Of a stretch of 64,000 bases of DNA, positions 7,132-14,812 are shown piece by piece. Made by a program: the position numbers and the translations under genes. Source of the stretch: Lentisphaeria bacterium (GTDB lineage Bacteria > Verrucomicrobiota > Lentisphaeria > Victivallales > Victivallaceae); the NCBI GenBank assembly GCA_900768515.1, contig CAAGDG010000093.1:1-64000 (forward strand). Reading direction: 5' to 3'. The notes under the pieces were generated by a model that was not told the origin of the DNA, did not search any database, and worked only from the letters and a program-made list of their open reading frames with translations. How positions within the stretch are numbered: position 1 is the stretch's first letter; the number at the start of each line of letters is the position of its first letter.

Positions 7132-9084
7132 ATGCCGAATTTGCTGCCGGAACTTTCTCCGGAAAAACGGATGTCGCACCTCGACGAATTGTTCCGGACT
7201 CTCGATCCCGAACGGCTTGGAGCCGGGTACGCCGCGGCCCGGCGGGCGCAGGATGTGGAGGAATCCATTCGGCAGGTCGCCCGCCACTTTCGCAGCCGGC
7301 CGCGTCGGCTTCCGGATGACGATCCCGGATTTCTTTGTTACGACGCCGACCGGGCTGAGCGGGCGGTGCGCGGCGAGGTGGAGGTGGTCAATATTCCCTG
7401 GAAGTTTCCGGATGGGAGGATCGATTTTCTGTTCGACCCGACCGCGATCCATGGTCCGGTCAATCACGAGTGGGTCTGGCAGCTGAACCGTCACGGCTAC
7501 TGGGGGGATATGGCCAGGGCGTTTGCCGCCGGCGGCGACGGGAGGTACGCCCGGCAGTTCAACATCCAGCTCCGCGACTGGATCGCACGGACCGACTGCC
7601 CCGCCGACTGGAACGCTCCCGGCAGCGCCTGGCGGACCATCGAGACGGGGCTGCGCCTGATGGGAGCCTGGCCCGTCGCGTTTGAATTTTTCCGGTGTTC
7701 GCCTTTCTTCACCGACGAGAACCTCTGTCTGATGCTCGCCTCGATGCACCGGCAGGCGGTTCATCTGGCGTCGCATCCGACGAGCGGAAACTGGTTGCTG
7801 ATGGAGATGAACGGGTTGTATACGTTTGCCACGCTCTTTCCGGAGTTCCGCACTGCCGCGGGATTTCGGGAACTGTCGGCGCGGACTCTCTCCGGGGCCC
7901 TCCGCGGACAGCTGCTTCCCGACGGGATGCACGATGAACTTTCTCCCGACTACCACAGCGTGGTCTTCCGTTGCGGTTGCGCGATGTACCGGTTGGCCGG
8001 GCTCTATCATCAGGCCGGGGAGCTGCCGCCGGATTTCAGGCCTCTGCTGGAGAGGGCGGCGGATGCGACGCTCGCACTCGCCACGCCGGGACTCACCCAG
8101 CCGCGGACCAACGACTGTTTCACGCTGCGCACCGATGTGGTGCTCGGGAAAGCGGTTTCGCTGTTTCCGGAGCGGATGGACTTCCTCTGGGCGGCGACTG
8201 GAAGGCTCCGGGGAACTCCGCCCGCGGGGGAGACGGCGTCGCGTTTTCTGCCGTGGGCCGGGTTTGCCGCCATGCGTTCCGACTGGGGACCGGAGGCCTC
8301 TTTCCTCTGCTTCGACGTGGGACCCCGCGGTATGGGGCACCAGCACCAGGACAAGCTCAACATCAACCTTTACAAAGGCGCGGAGGAGCTGATCTTCGAC
8401 GATGGCGGCGGCCAGTACGAAGAGTCCGAATTCCGGAGGTACGGCATCTCCGCCGCGGACCACAACACGATTCTGGTCGACGGTTTTCCGCAGAACCGCC
8501 GTGGACCGAACCGCTCCGAGCAGCCGGTCGACGCCAACTGGATTTCCACACCGGCATTCGATTATGCCCGCGGAACCTACGATGCGGAGTTCGGGCAGGA
8601 GCGGTCGGCGTCGCACACTCGGGAGGTTCGCTTCTGCAAACCGGCGTTTTTCTGTGTCGTCGACACCCTGACTTCTCTGGACGGAAAGGCGCACGATTAC
8701 GAACTTCTCTTCCACCTCGACACGTTGAAAGTAGTTCCGGTTCCGAATTTTCCGGGTGCGTTGAAGTCGGAGTTCGGGCGGAGATACGACGTCTTGATTT
8801 TACCGCTCTTCCCGGAAGAACTGACCATTTCGACCCGCTCCGGGCAGACCGAACCGCGTCTGGCCGGCTGGTATGTCGGACGCAACGAGGCGCGGCTCCA
8901 TCCGGCGACGACGGTTGTGATGAAGGCGGCTGGAAAACGGGAGTTCCGGTTTGCCACGCTGCTGTTTCCGATGCGGCGTTCCGATCCGTTGCCGCAGGTG
9001 GAACGCCTTTCCGAAAACCGTTTTCGTATCCTATTCGGCGGTAGGGATTTCGAGTTGAATCCTGCACAGTGTGCGAAACCATGA
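7132..9084 (+). CDS. Heparinase II/III-type polysaccharide or oligosaccharide lyase
   Basis: 650 residues. The N-terminal half is an alpha/alpha-toroid with NHEWVWQLNRHGYW, TSGNWLLMEMNGL and DGMHDELSPDYHSVV. The C-terminal half (from about residue 375) is the heparinase II/III beta-sandwich with GHQHQDKLNINLYKG and DDGGGQY...ADHNTILVDG. This matches the PL12/15/17/21 layout, in which Asn, His and Tyr residues of the two domains form the active site. No signal peptide is visible, so it probably acts in the cytoplasm on imported uronic-acid oligosaccharides, as exolytic members do. The ATG has AGGAG upstream. It is convergent with the AraC regulator at 9169-10026. Confidence 0.85.
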   Translation: MPNLLPELSPEKRMSHLDELFRTLDPERLGAGYAAARRAQDVEESIRQVARHFRSRPRRLPDDDPGFLCYDADRAERAVRGEVEVVNIPWKFPDGRIDFLFDPTAIHGPVNHEWVWQLNRHGYWGDMARAFAAGGDGRYARQFNIQLRDWIARTDCPADWNAPGSAWRTIETGLRLMGAWPVAFEFFRCSPFFTDENLCLMLASMHRQAVHLASHPTSGNWLLMEMNGLYTFATLFPEFRTAAGFRELSARTLSGALRGQLLPDGMHDELSPDYHSVVFRCGCAMYRLAGLYHQAGELPPDFRPLLERAADATLALATPGLTQPRTNDCFTLRTDVVLGKAVSLFPERMDFLWAATGRLRGTPPAGETASRFLPWAGFAAMRSDWGPEASFLCFDVGPRGMGHQHQDKLNINLYKGAEELIFDDGGGQYEESEFRRYGISAADHNTILVDGFPQNRRGPNRSEQPVDANWISTPAFDYARGTYDAEFGQERSASHTREVRFCKPAFFCVVDTLTSLDGKAHDYELLFHLDTLKVVPVPNFPGALKSEFGRRYDVLILPLFPEELTISTRSGQTEPRLAGWYVGRNEARLHPATTVVMKAAGKREFRFATLLFPMRRSDPLPQVERLSENRFRILFGGRDFELNPAQCAKP

Positions 9085-9168
9085 AAGTTCTGGATTTCCG
9101 GTGAAACGGCTTCCGGTTTCATGTTTTCAAATGGGATTTCCCGGGGAGACGGCTGACGGAGCGGAGAT

Positions 9169-10026
9169 CTACTGTTTCCGATAGTTTCGTGGCGATTTCC
9201 CGAACTTTTTCTGGAATTCCCGGCAGAAGTTGCGTTCCAGCAGATAGCCGCAGGTCTGGGCGATCTCTCCGATCGGCATGGCGGAACCACGGAGCAGGGC
9301 GGCCGCCTTCTGCATTCTAAGTTCCCGGAGGAATTGCATCGGCGTGGTGTGGTAGTGTTTCCGGAAGAGCCGGATCAACTGCGCTTCCGTCAGTTTGAGC
9401 TCCATTGCGATCTCCCGGAGCGTAATCGGCCCGGAGAGGTTGAATTCGAAGATCCGGGCCGCGTCGGCCAGTTGCGGTGGAGGCTGTTCGATGGTCTGCT
9501 GACTGATGTCCGTGAAGAGCTGCAGCGTGAGCCCGGCCAGTTCCGGTACCGATTCCCGGTTCCGGATCAGCTGGAACATCTTCTCCAGCAGATCGTAAAT
9601 GCGTTGCGGAGTGGTGAGCCGGATCAGGTTGCGTTCCCCCTGCAGTCCGAGCGTCGCCAGCAGGGGGGAAACCAGCTGCCCGCAGAAGCCCGCCGACATT
9701 TTCCAGCACGGCGTTGCATTTCCGGCGCGGAGGGTGTTGGGTTCACCCGCCGGCAGAATGTAGAGTTCCCCGGGATGGACGGTGATTTTCCGATCGCCGT
9801 GTTCCACCAGGAGCTCCCCCGTCAGCGGCAGTTCAAACGCGGTGTTCGTCGGCCGATGGTGCGCATAGAACATGGTTTCATGGAAATAGCCTTTGCTTAC
9901 GAACTCCGGCCAGATCGGCAGAGCGTGTTTTCGTCCGTAATCCCAGCTTTCCGTCGATTGCCGCAGTTTGTCGATCCATTCGGCCCGCGCGAAGGAGTAG
10001 TGTTCAATCCTTTCCTGTCTTTTCAT
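9169..10026 (-). CDS. AraC-family transcriptional regulator
   Basis: 285 residues. An N-terminal cupin-like sensor (FELPLTGELLVEHGDRKITVHPGELYILPAGEP) is followed by a C-terminal double helix-turn-helix from about residue 190 (ITLREIAMELKLTEAQLIRLFRKHY, then IGEIAQTCGYLLERNFCREFQKKFGKSPRNYRK). This is the standard AraC arrangement for sugar-responsive activators. It sits tail-to-tail with the lyase and head-to-head with the pseudopilin, so either is a candidate target. The ATG has CGGAG upstream. Confidence 0.92.
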   Translation of the reverse strand: MKRQERIEHYSFARAEWIDKLRQSTESWDYGRKHALPIWPEFVSKGYFHETMFYAHHRPTNTAFELPLTGELLVEHGDRKITVHPGELYILPAGEPNTLRAGNATPCWKMSAGFCGQLVSPLLATLGLQGERNLIRLTTPQRIYDLLEKMFQLIRNRESVPELAGLTLQLFTDISQQTIEQPPPQLADAARIFEFNLSGPITLREIAMELKLTEAQLIRLFRKHYHTTPMQFLRELRMQKAAALLRGSAMPIGEIAQTCGYLLERNFCREFQKKFGKSPRNYRKQ

Positions 10027-10067
10027 TTTTCTCCGGAAATGTTGGAATCGATTTATTTCAATATTTT

Positions 10068-10095
10068 AATTTAAGCGATTTTTTTGTAAATACAA
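10068..10095 (-). promoter_or_regulatory. Promoter for the AraC gene
   Basis: Minus strand: TTGTAT (10095-10090), a 16-bp spacer and TAAATT (10073-10068), about 42 bp upstream of the ATG. Confidence 0.5.
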
Positions 10096-10119
10096 GAGAG
10101 ATTATCGCCCCAAATATCG

Positions 10120-10148
10120 TTGACAAAATCGCTGTGTTTTGGTATAAT
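10120..10148 (+). promoter_or_regulatory. Consensus sigma70 promoter for the pseudopilin
   Basis: TTGACA (10120-10125), a 17-bp spacer and TATAAT (10143-10148): both boxes are perfect consensus. It diverges from the AraC promoter at 10068-10095. Confidence 0.8.
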
Positions 10149-10243
10149 TTTTACTGGAAGAAACGGGAGTTTCAAATTCTGGTGTCTCAGGCTGAACTTT
10201 GTTGTGACAACCTGCAACATAATCAATCCGGGGAGGTTGAGTG

Positions 10244-11131
10244 ATGAAACGGAAAGAGATGGAACATTTCACGTTGATCGAGCTTCTGGTGGTGATCGCG
10301 ATCATCGCGATTCTGGCGGCGATGCTGCTACCGGCATTGAACCAGGCGCGGGCCAAAGCCAGGGACATTCAATGCACCAGCAATCTCAAACAGCTCGGGA
10401 CCTACATGACGATGTACATCGATCAGGAAGACGGGTGCATTCCGGCCGGAAACTGCAACATCAAATATTCCAGTTATGCCGGCAAGTGGCAGGATATGCT
10501 TATGCAGCTTTACATGCCCTCCATCCAGCAGGAGGACAACTGTTATCAGGAGCCCCGCTATGGAACCAATGCCGTTCCCCGCGGGGGCTTCTTCTGTCCG
10601 AGTTCGACTGCGTATGACGTGACAAAGTCGAGCCGCCACTATGGAATTAACGGTGACAACTCCGGTCTGATCGAAGGGCGCGGCTTCGCGTCGGCGCGGG
10701 ACGGCAGCCAGGACATGAACATTTCGAAGATCAAGTCCCCGAGCCGCCGGGCGGCGCTTTTCGATCTCGACCGCTGGGGCTCCTATCCGGATGCGCAGGC
10801 CAAGACCTACGCCCAGCTGGTGCAGGTGAACAGTTCCGGCACCGGCGCCTGGCGGCACCAGGGGGGCAACGGCTTGAACGTCTGCTTCGCCGATGGACAC
10901 GCCGAATCCCGGCACAAAGGTCGATTCCGGCCGATTACACCGCCGGGGACGAGGAAGGATATTTCTGGGCCACCGCGGAAAACAACTGATCCGCCGTTTC
11001 AATTCCGATGGCGAAATCCCGGATTCTCACTGAAATCCGGGGGCGCGCCGATCGGTTCCGCACGATTTGTGGAGTGGAATTGTCCGGGCTTTCCGTATTA
11101 CTTCAGATGCTTCCCGTTCTGGTCGAAATAG
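10244..11131 (+). CDS. Prepilin-type H-X-DG protein with a frameshifted C-terminus
   Basis: The ATG at 10244 (GGGAGG upstream) opens a class III/type II secretion-type prepilin. A short basic leader is followed by FTLIELLVVIAIIAILAAML, then SNLKQLGTYM and the pseudopilin-like C-terminal signature ending in CFADGHAES near residue 222. After the A-run at 10916-10918 the frame stops resembling the family and continues about 70 residues to 11131, running into the next gene on the other strand. One extra A would restore KRSIPADYTAGDEEGYFW and a stop at 10987-10989, the ending expected for these proteins. So the intact gene would span 10244-10989. This is either a recent frameshift or a sequencing error. 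Family members are surface or pseudopilus-like proteins, massively expanded in this group, of unknown role. Confidence 0.75.
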   Translation: MKRKEMEHFTLIELLVVIAIIAILAAMLLPALNQARAKARDIQCTSNLKQLGTYMTMYIDQEDGCIPAGNCNIKYSSYAGKWQDMLMQLYMPSIQQEDNCYQEPRYGTNAVPRGGFFCPSSTAYDVTKSSRHYGINGDNSGLIEGRGFASARDGSQDMNISKIKSPSRRAALFDLDRWGSYPDAQAKTYAQLVQVNSSGTGAWRHQGGNGLNVCFADGHAESRHKGRFRPITPPGTRKDISGPPRKTTDPPFQFRWRNPGFSLKSGGAPIGSARFVEWNCPGFPYYFRCFPFWSK

Positions 11132-12054
11132 GTCAATCCGGCCGGCCGGCCCTGGGCATCGTAATTGACTTTCCATCCGGCATATCCGGAAAAGTGGAGA
11201 CAGGGTTTCCCGTCGAGTCCGAAAAATTCCCGGCCGGTGGATCGTCCCGCCGCGTCGTAGGAGTCCCGATAACCGGCGACTCCCTCCCGGATCAGGATCG
11301 GTGATTTTCCGTCGATTCCGAAAAAGGAGGTTCGAACCGGACGGTTCTTTTCGTCATATTCGACCTCCCAGCCGGCGGCGCCGTTGAGCGCAAAACATGG
11401 TTTCCCGTCGACGCCGAAGAAGTTTTTGCGGACGAGCCGTCCTTTTTCATCGTAGGAATTCCGGAATTCCGCGACTCCGTCCGCGCCGATCATCAGAGAT
11501 TTTCCGTCCTTGTCCAGATAAGCGTTTCGCGTCTGGAATCCGCGTTGATCGTAGTCCGCCTCCCAGCCGGCGACGCCGTTGGTCGCGTAGCAGGGTTGGC
11601 CGTCGACGCCGAAGAAGCGGCATCGGACAAGGTAGCCGCGGGAGTCGAAGGTGTTCTGAATTACCGCAATACCTTCCCGGCTCATCATCAATGATTTCCC
11701 GTCGGGGGCGAGATTGGCTACCCGCACCTGCTGTCCGCGCTCATTGTAGTCGACCTTCCAGCCGGCGACGCCGTTGCGGTCGAGACAGGGCTTGCCGTCT
11801 GCGTCGGCAAACATTCTCTGGACAATGCGTCCTCCGGCATCGATTTTTTCGCGGAATCCGGCCACTCCGGTCTGCATCCTCTGGTCGGGGGTGAGCGTGA
11901 CGTGCCGCTCGTGAACTTCCATGTTTCCGGGGGCGTCGGGGGATTCCTCTCCGGAACACGGCATTCCGGGATAAACGAGTGCCGCAAGAAAAAGCGCCGC
12001 AAGCACCGGGCCGCCAACGCGCCCGGACGGAAACGATTGAAAACGTGAGAACAT
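11098..12054 (-). CDS. Exported protein of alternating 32-33-residue YD-like repeats
   Basis: 318 residues from ATG 12054, which has GAGGAG 6 bp upstream. The signal peptide includes GGPVLAALFLAALVYPGMP. From about residue 45 the protein is a tandem array with a period of 32-33 residues, seven full copies plus a degenerate first and a partial last copy. Two subtypes alternate: type A has GKPC followed by AGWxxxYDxxG, and type B has GKSLM or GKSP followed by GVAxxxxxYDxxG. The pattern resembles YD/RHS-like and MORN-like surface repeats, but no named domain is certain. Its 3' end overlaps the frameshifted tail of the pseudopilin by 34 bp, further evidence that that tail is not native. Confidence 0.8.
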   Translation of the reverse strand: MFSRFQSFPSGRVGGPVLAALFLAALVYPGMPCSGEESPDAPGNMEVHERHVTLTPDQRMQTGVAGFREKIDAGGRIVQRMFADADGKPCLDRNGVAGWKVDYNERGQQVRVANLAPDGKSLMMSREGIAVIQNTFDSRGYLVRCRFFGVDGQPCYATNGVAGWEADYDQRGFQTRNAYLDKDGKSLMIGADGVAEFRNSYDEKGRLVRKNFFGVDGKPCFALNGAAGWEVEYDEKNRPVRTSFFGIDGKSPILIREGVAGYRDSYDAAGRSTGREFFGLDGKPCLHFSGYAGWKVNYDAQGRPAGLTYFDQNGKHLK

Positions 12055-12104
12055 ATTCCGCTCCTCTGCAAACAGTTTCGGTTTGCTTCCCGAATCGTTT
12101 TCAT

Positions 12105-12132
12105 ACTGTAGCACTTCGCGTCATTTTTGCAA
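12105..12132 (-). promoter_or_regulatory. Promoter for the repeat-protein gene
   Basis: Minus strand: TTGCAA (12132-12127), a 16-bp spacer and extended -10 tgcTACAGT (12110-12105), about 50 bp upstream of the ATG. The rest of 12133-12338 shows no gene I can support. Confidence 0.5.
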
Positions 12133-12338
12133 AAGGAACGCCGCTTCGACAGGTGAAAATCATATTGTGCGCGGGGAAATTGGCGGAGCATCTGAAAACT
12201 TGCCGCGCTCATTTCAAAAGCTTGTTGTCTCTTTCCCTCCAGCGGAACAGCTTTTTCTCGGATGGTTGTGCAAAGGCGCTCTTGCAAACTGCATACGAAG
12301 GAAATGGAGGCGTCCCGCTCTCCATTATGTTACAAGTT

Positions 12339-14351
12339 TCAGAGGTGCCGGGCCGCGGCGAAACAGAGTGACCAGTCCTGATCGTTCGACCAGTCGTCAT
12401 ACCGTTTCCCATAGACCGTTCCGAGCGGGAAGAAGCGCTTTTTTTCTCCGTGTTTGGAATCGAAAATCCGAACCCGGTACGGCATCAGAAAACCGGCCGA
12501 AGCAAACCCGTCCGGAGCAAAAACGCAGAGTGCGTTGCGCAGGACGGCCCGTCCGAACGCCGTCATCGCCGGATCGCCCAGGGCTTCGCCGCAGAGCATG
12601 AACATTTCTCCGGTGCAGGAGGAAAGCCACTGCGGCATGGTGTCGCCATAGGTTTTCATCTTTCCGAACCAGTAGAGATCCCAGTAGCGCACCCCCTGTC
12701 CGAAACAGTGGAAGTCCGGCTGTTCCCCGCCAAATGCGGCAACACTTCGGAGAAACGCGGGGACAATGTCCAGATATCGGCGGTCGCCTGAAAGCTGAAA
12801 CGCCTGACAGAGACTGATGGCTTTCAACGCAAACTGCGCTTGCGTATAGGAAACCTCTTCCGAATACATGGAAGTTCCTTGTTCAAGAACGACATCCGCA
12901 TGGTGGAGCGCGGCTTTTCGCAGCGCGTCGGCACTTTCCCGGAACCCGTTCCGTTCCAGAGCCCGAACCAGCCGGACATCTTCAATACAGGGAGAATCCT
13001 GAGCCGTGCTCTCCACAATCCGGTAATAGGAGAGCATGATTCCGGCAGCCGTCTGCAACGCGTCGGGTTCCCGCATCGCCGCCGCATACTCCCGGTAGAA
13101 AAACGCCATCCACGGATAGTCGTAGGCGCGGATTCGCGACGGACGGCCCGGCCCGTCGAAAACCGTCATGGTGGAGCGTTCCAGCAGTTCCCGTTCCAGG
13201 TAGGTCCGGTAAGCATTGAGGGCACGTTCCAGAGCGGAGGTCGGCCTGCGCTGCTGCTCCAGGGCGAGAATGCAACCCATGGCAAGACGCTCCCGGGCGG
13301 AATTGGAGTCAGGAAACGCATTGTCGCAGAACATGCGCCCGGTGGCGCGGTCGTAAATCAGACAGGCGCCGTCCAGATGGCTGCCCGCACGGTGATACTG
13401 CTGTTTTTCCGCGATGAATGCCGCCCGCCGCCGCAGAATGGTTTCGGTGTCCTCCTGCACGTTCACGCGGATCCAGGTGGAACAATCTCCCGCGGTAAAG
13501 CGGATTGTCCGTTCGCCGGGAGTGGTGAAGACGCATTCCCAGTCCGCGGCGTTGCCGTTTTTCCGGTGGCGGACCAGTCCGTCCCCGGAACCGATGTGCA
13601 GCGTTTCCCAGGAATACGCGGTTTTCAAGATGCCGCGCAGGGGTTCTCCAGGAAGGACGGTCAACTCCTCCGACCGCACAAAGATGCGCTGCCCGCGATG
13701 CGCCAGAAGATCCCGATCCGGGCGAGTCGTTCCGAACGACCAGAGGAAACGGAACTTCAGAGTTTCTCCGGGCAGAAGAATCCGCTCCTCCGGGTGGAGC
13801 AGAAATTCACCGCGGTAATGGGAACCGTTCCCGGTCCGTGACGCGTCATAGTCAATGGAGTAGTCGGCCAGAGAGCCTTCCGCGAGAATGCCCGTCAGTC
13901 CCGGCTCGTCACCGGAAGGCTTTTCCGAATGAATCCAGGAATTGTCGCCGCCGCACCAGATATGTGAGACGCAAACGTCCCGCAGCAGATCCGGGCGCGG
14001 AGCAAGATGACAGTTGAACGGGTAGTGAAACGCAAAATTCCCGCGCGTCAGAAAGAACTCCAGGCTTCCTTCATTGACGATCCGGTAAATTTCCTCATAA
14101 AATTCTCCTGCCACGCGTTTTTCCACGGTCATCGCCAGATTCCGCGCAGCATCTTCCGCGGTTGCGACAACGGTATCCTTTTCCCATTGAATCTCGAGCG
14201 TCCGAAAGCCGTCCACGCGTCCCCATCCGGATTCGGGAGCCACCCAGTTCGTCCGGAGAGGATCTCCCGTCCTGCGAACGGAGACGGTTTCTCCGGAGCT
14301 GGAGCTGATTTCAATGGAAATCTGTTCTGAACTCAAAAGAAAATTTTTCAT
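12339..14351 (-). CDS. Six-hairpin-glycosidase-like protein, cytoplasmic
   Basis: 670 residues, with no signal peptide. The N-terminal about 300 residues look beta-rich (EQISIEISSSSGETVSVRR; LHPEERILLPGETLKFRFLWSFG). The C-terminal half is helical with Trp/Tyr-rich segments spaced like an alpha/alpha6 toroid (YDYPWMAFFYREYAAAM; VRYWDLYWFGKMKTYGDTM; DDWSNDQDWSL). This two-domain layout is common in glycoside hydrolases and related enzymes, but I cannot assign a GH family or catalytic residues. Position downstream of a GH2 gene on the same strand, with its own promoter/operator, suggests a role in sugar breakdown. Start ATG 14351 follows GGCGGAG. Confidence 0.65.
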   Translation of the reverse strand: MKNFLLSSEQISIEISSSSGETVSVRRTGDPLRTNWVAPESGWGRVDGFRTLEIQWEKDTVVATAEDAARNLAMTVEKRVAGEFYEEIYRIVNEGSLEFFLTRGNFAFHYPFNCHLAPRPDLLRDVCVSHIWCGGDNSWIHSEKPSGDEPGLTGILAEGSLADYSIDYDASRTGNGSHYRGEFLLHPEERILLPGETLKFRFLWSFGTTRPDRDLLAHRGQRIFVRSEELTVLPGEPLRGILKTAYSWETLHIGSGDGLVRHRKNGNAADWECVFTTPGERTIRFTAGDCSTWIRVNVQEDTETILRRRAAFIAEKQQYHRAGSHLDGACLIYDRATGRMFCDNAFPDSNSARERLAMGCILALEQQRRPTSALERALNAYRTYLERELLERSTMTVFDGPGRPSRIRAYDYPWMAFFYREYAAAMREPDALQTAAGIMLSYYRIVESTAQDSPCIEDVRLVRALERNGFRESADALRKAALHHADVVLEQGTSMYSEEVSYTQAQFALKAISLCQAFQLSGDRRYLDIVPAFLRSVAAFGGEQPDFHCFGQGVRYWDLYWFGKMKTYGDTMPQWLSSCTGEMFMLCGEALGDPAMTAFGRAVLRNALCVFAPDGFASAGFLMPYRVRIFDSKHGEKKRFFPLGTVYGKRYDDWSNDQDWSLCFAAARHL

Positions 14352-14368
14352 GGGGCACTCCGCCGTTT

Positions 14369-14406
14369 GGACGGGATACTATAATCCCGTCCTCCGGAGA
14401 ATACAA
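14369..14406 (-). promoter_or_regulatory. Promoter with perfect palindromic operator on the -10 box
   Basis: Minus strand: TTGTAT (14406-14401), a 17-bp spacer and TATAGT (14383-14378). The -10 is the centre of a perfect 9-bp inverted repeat, GGACGGGAT / ATCCCGTCC (14369-14377 and 14384-14392). Such an arrangement is typical of a repressor operator that blocks RNA polymerase. The same sequence could also fold as a 5' hairpin. Confidence 0.6.
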
Positions 14407-14812
14407 ATGAAGACGCCCCCCTCCGGCACTTGAAGTCAGTGCAAAACAGGAACGGCCGGTTCCGGTTCAAATCGCAGAGCTTCCTCTCGTTCCGGAGAAA
14501 AAGGGTGGTCCGGTCGGATCAAAGCAGGACGCGTCTCGTTCCCGGCCTTCTCTTGCGCAGCACTTCCCGAGACCTGTTGCCCTTGTTTGCGGTTGCGGCC
14601 GGGACACCGGCCAATCAGGAAACCAACCCCTTTGCAAAATGAGCGCGAATTGCCGAAGTCTTGTCTTCTTTCACGTTGTCCGCCCATGCGGGAGATCTGT
14701 TTCATGATGAGTCACGTCGCCTGAATCCGGAGTCCCCGGCGCAGCGACATGCTGTCGCGGACAGACCGGTCCCACTTGTTTGATCCCCCCCGGTGTGCGT
14801 CATGACCGGTTT
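14407..14812 (+). other. Intergenic stretch without a supported gene
   Basis: About 400 bp between the glycosidase-like gene and the GH2 gene. A minus-strand ORF at 14436-14705 (89 codons) has no convincing ribosome site or domain. Its N-terminal GNSRSF segment resembles sequence that precedes FTLIELL in prepilins of this group, so it may be decayed coding DNA. No promoter or repeat stands out. Confidence 0.3.
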
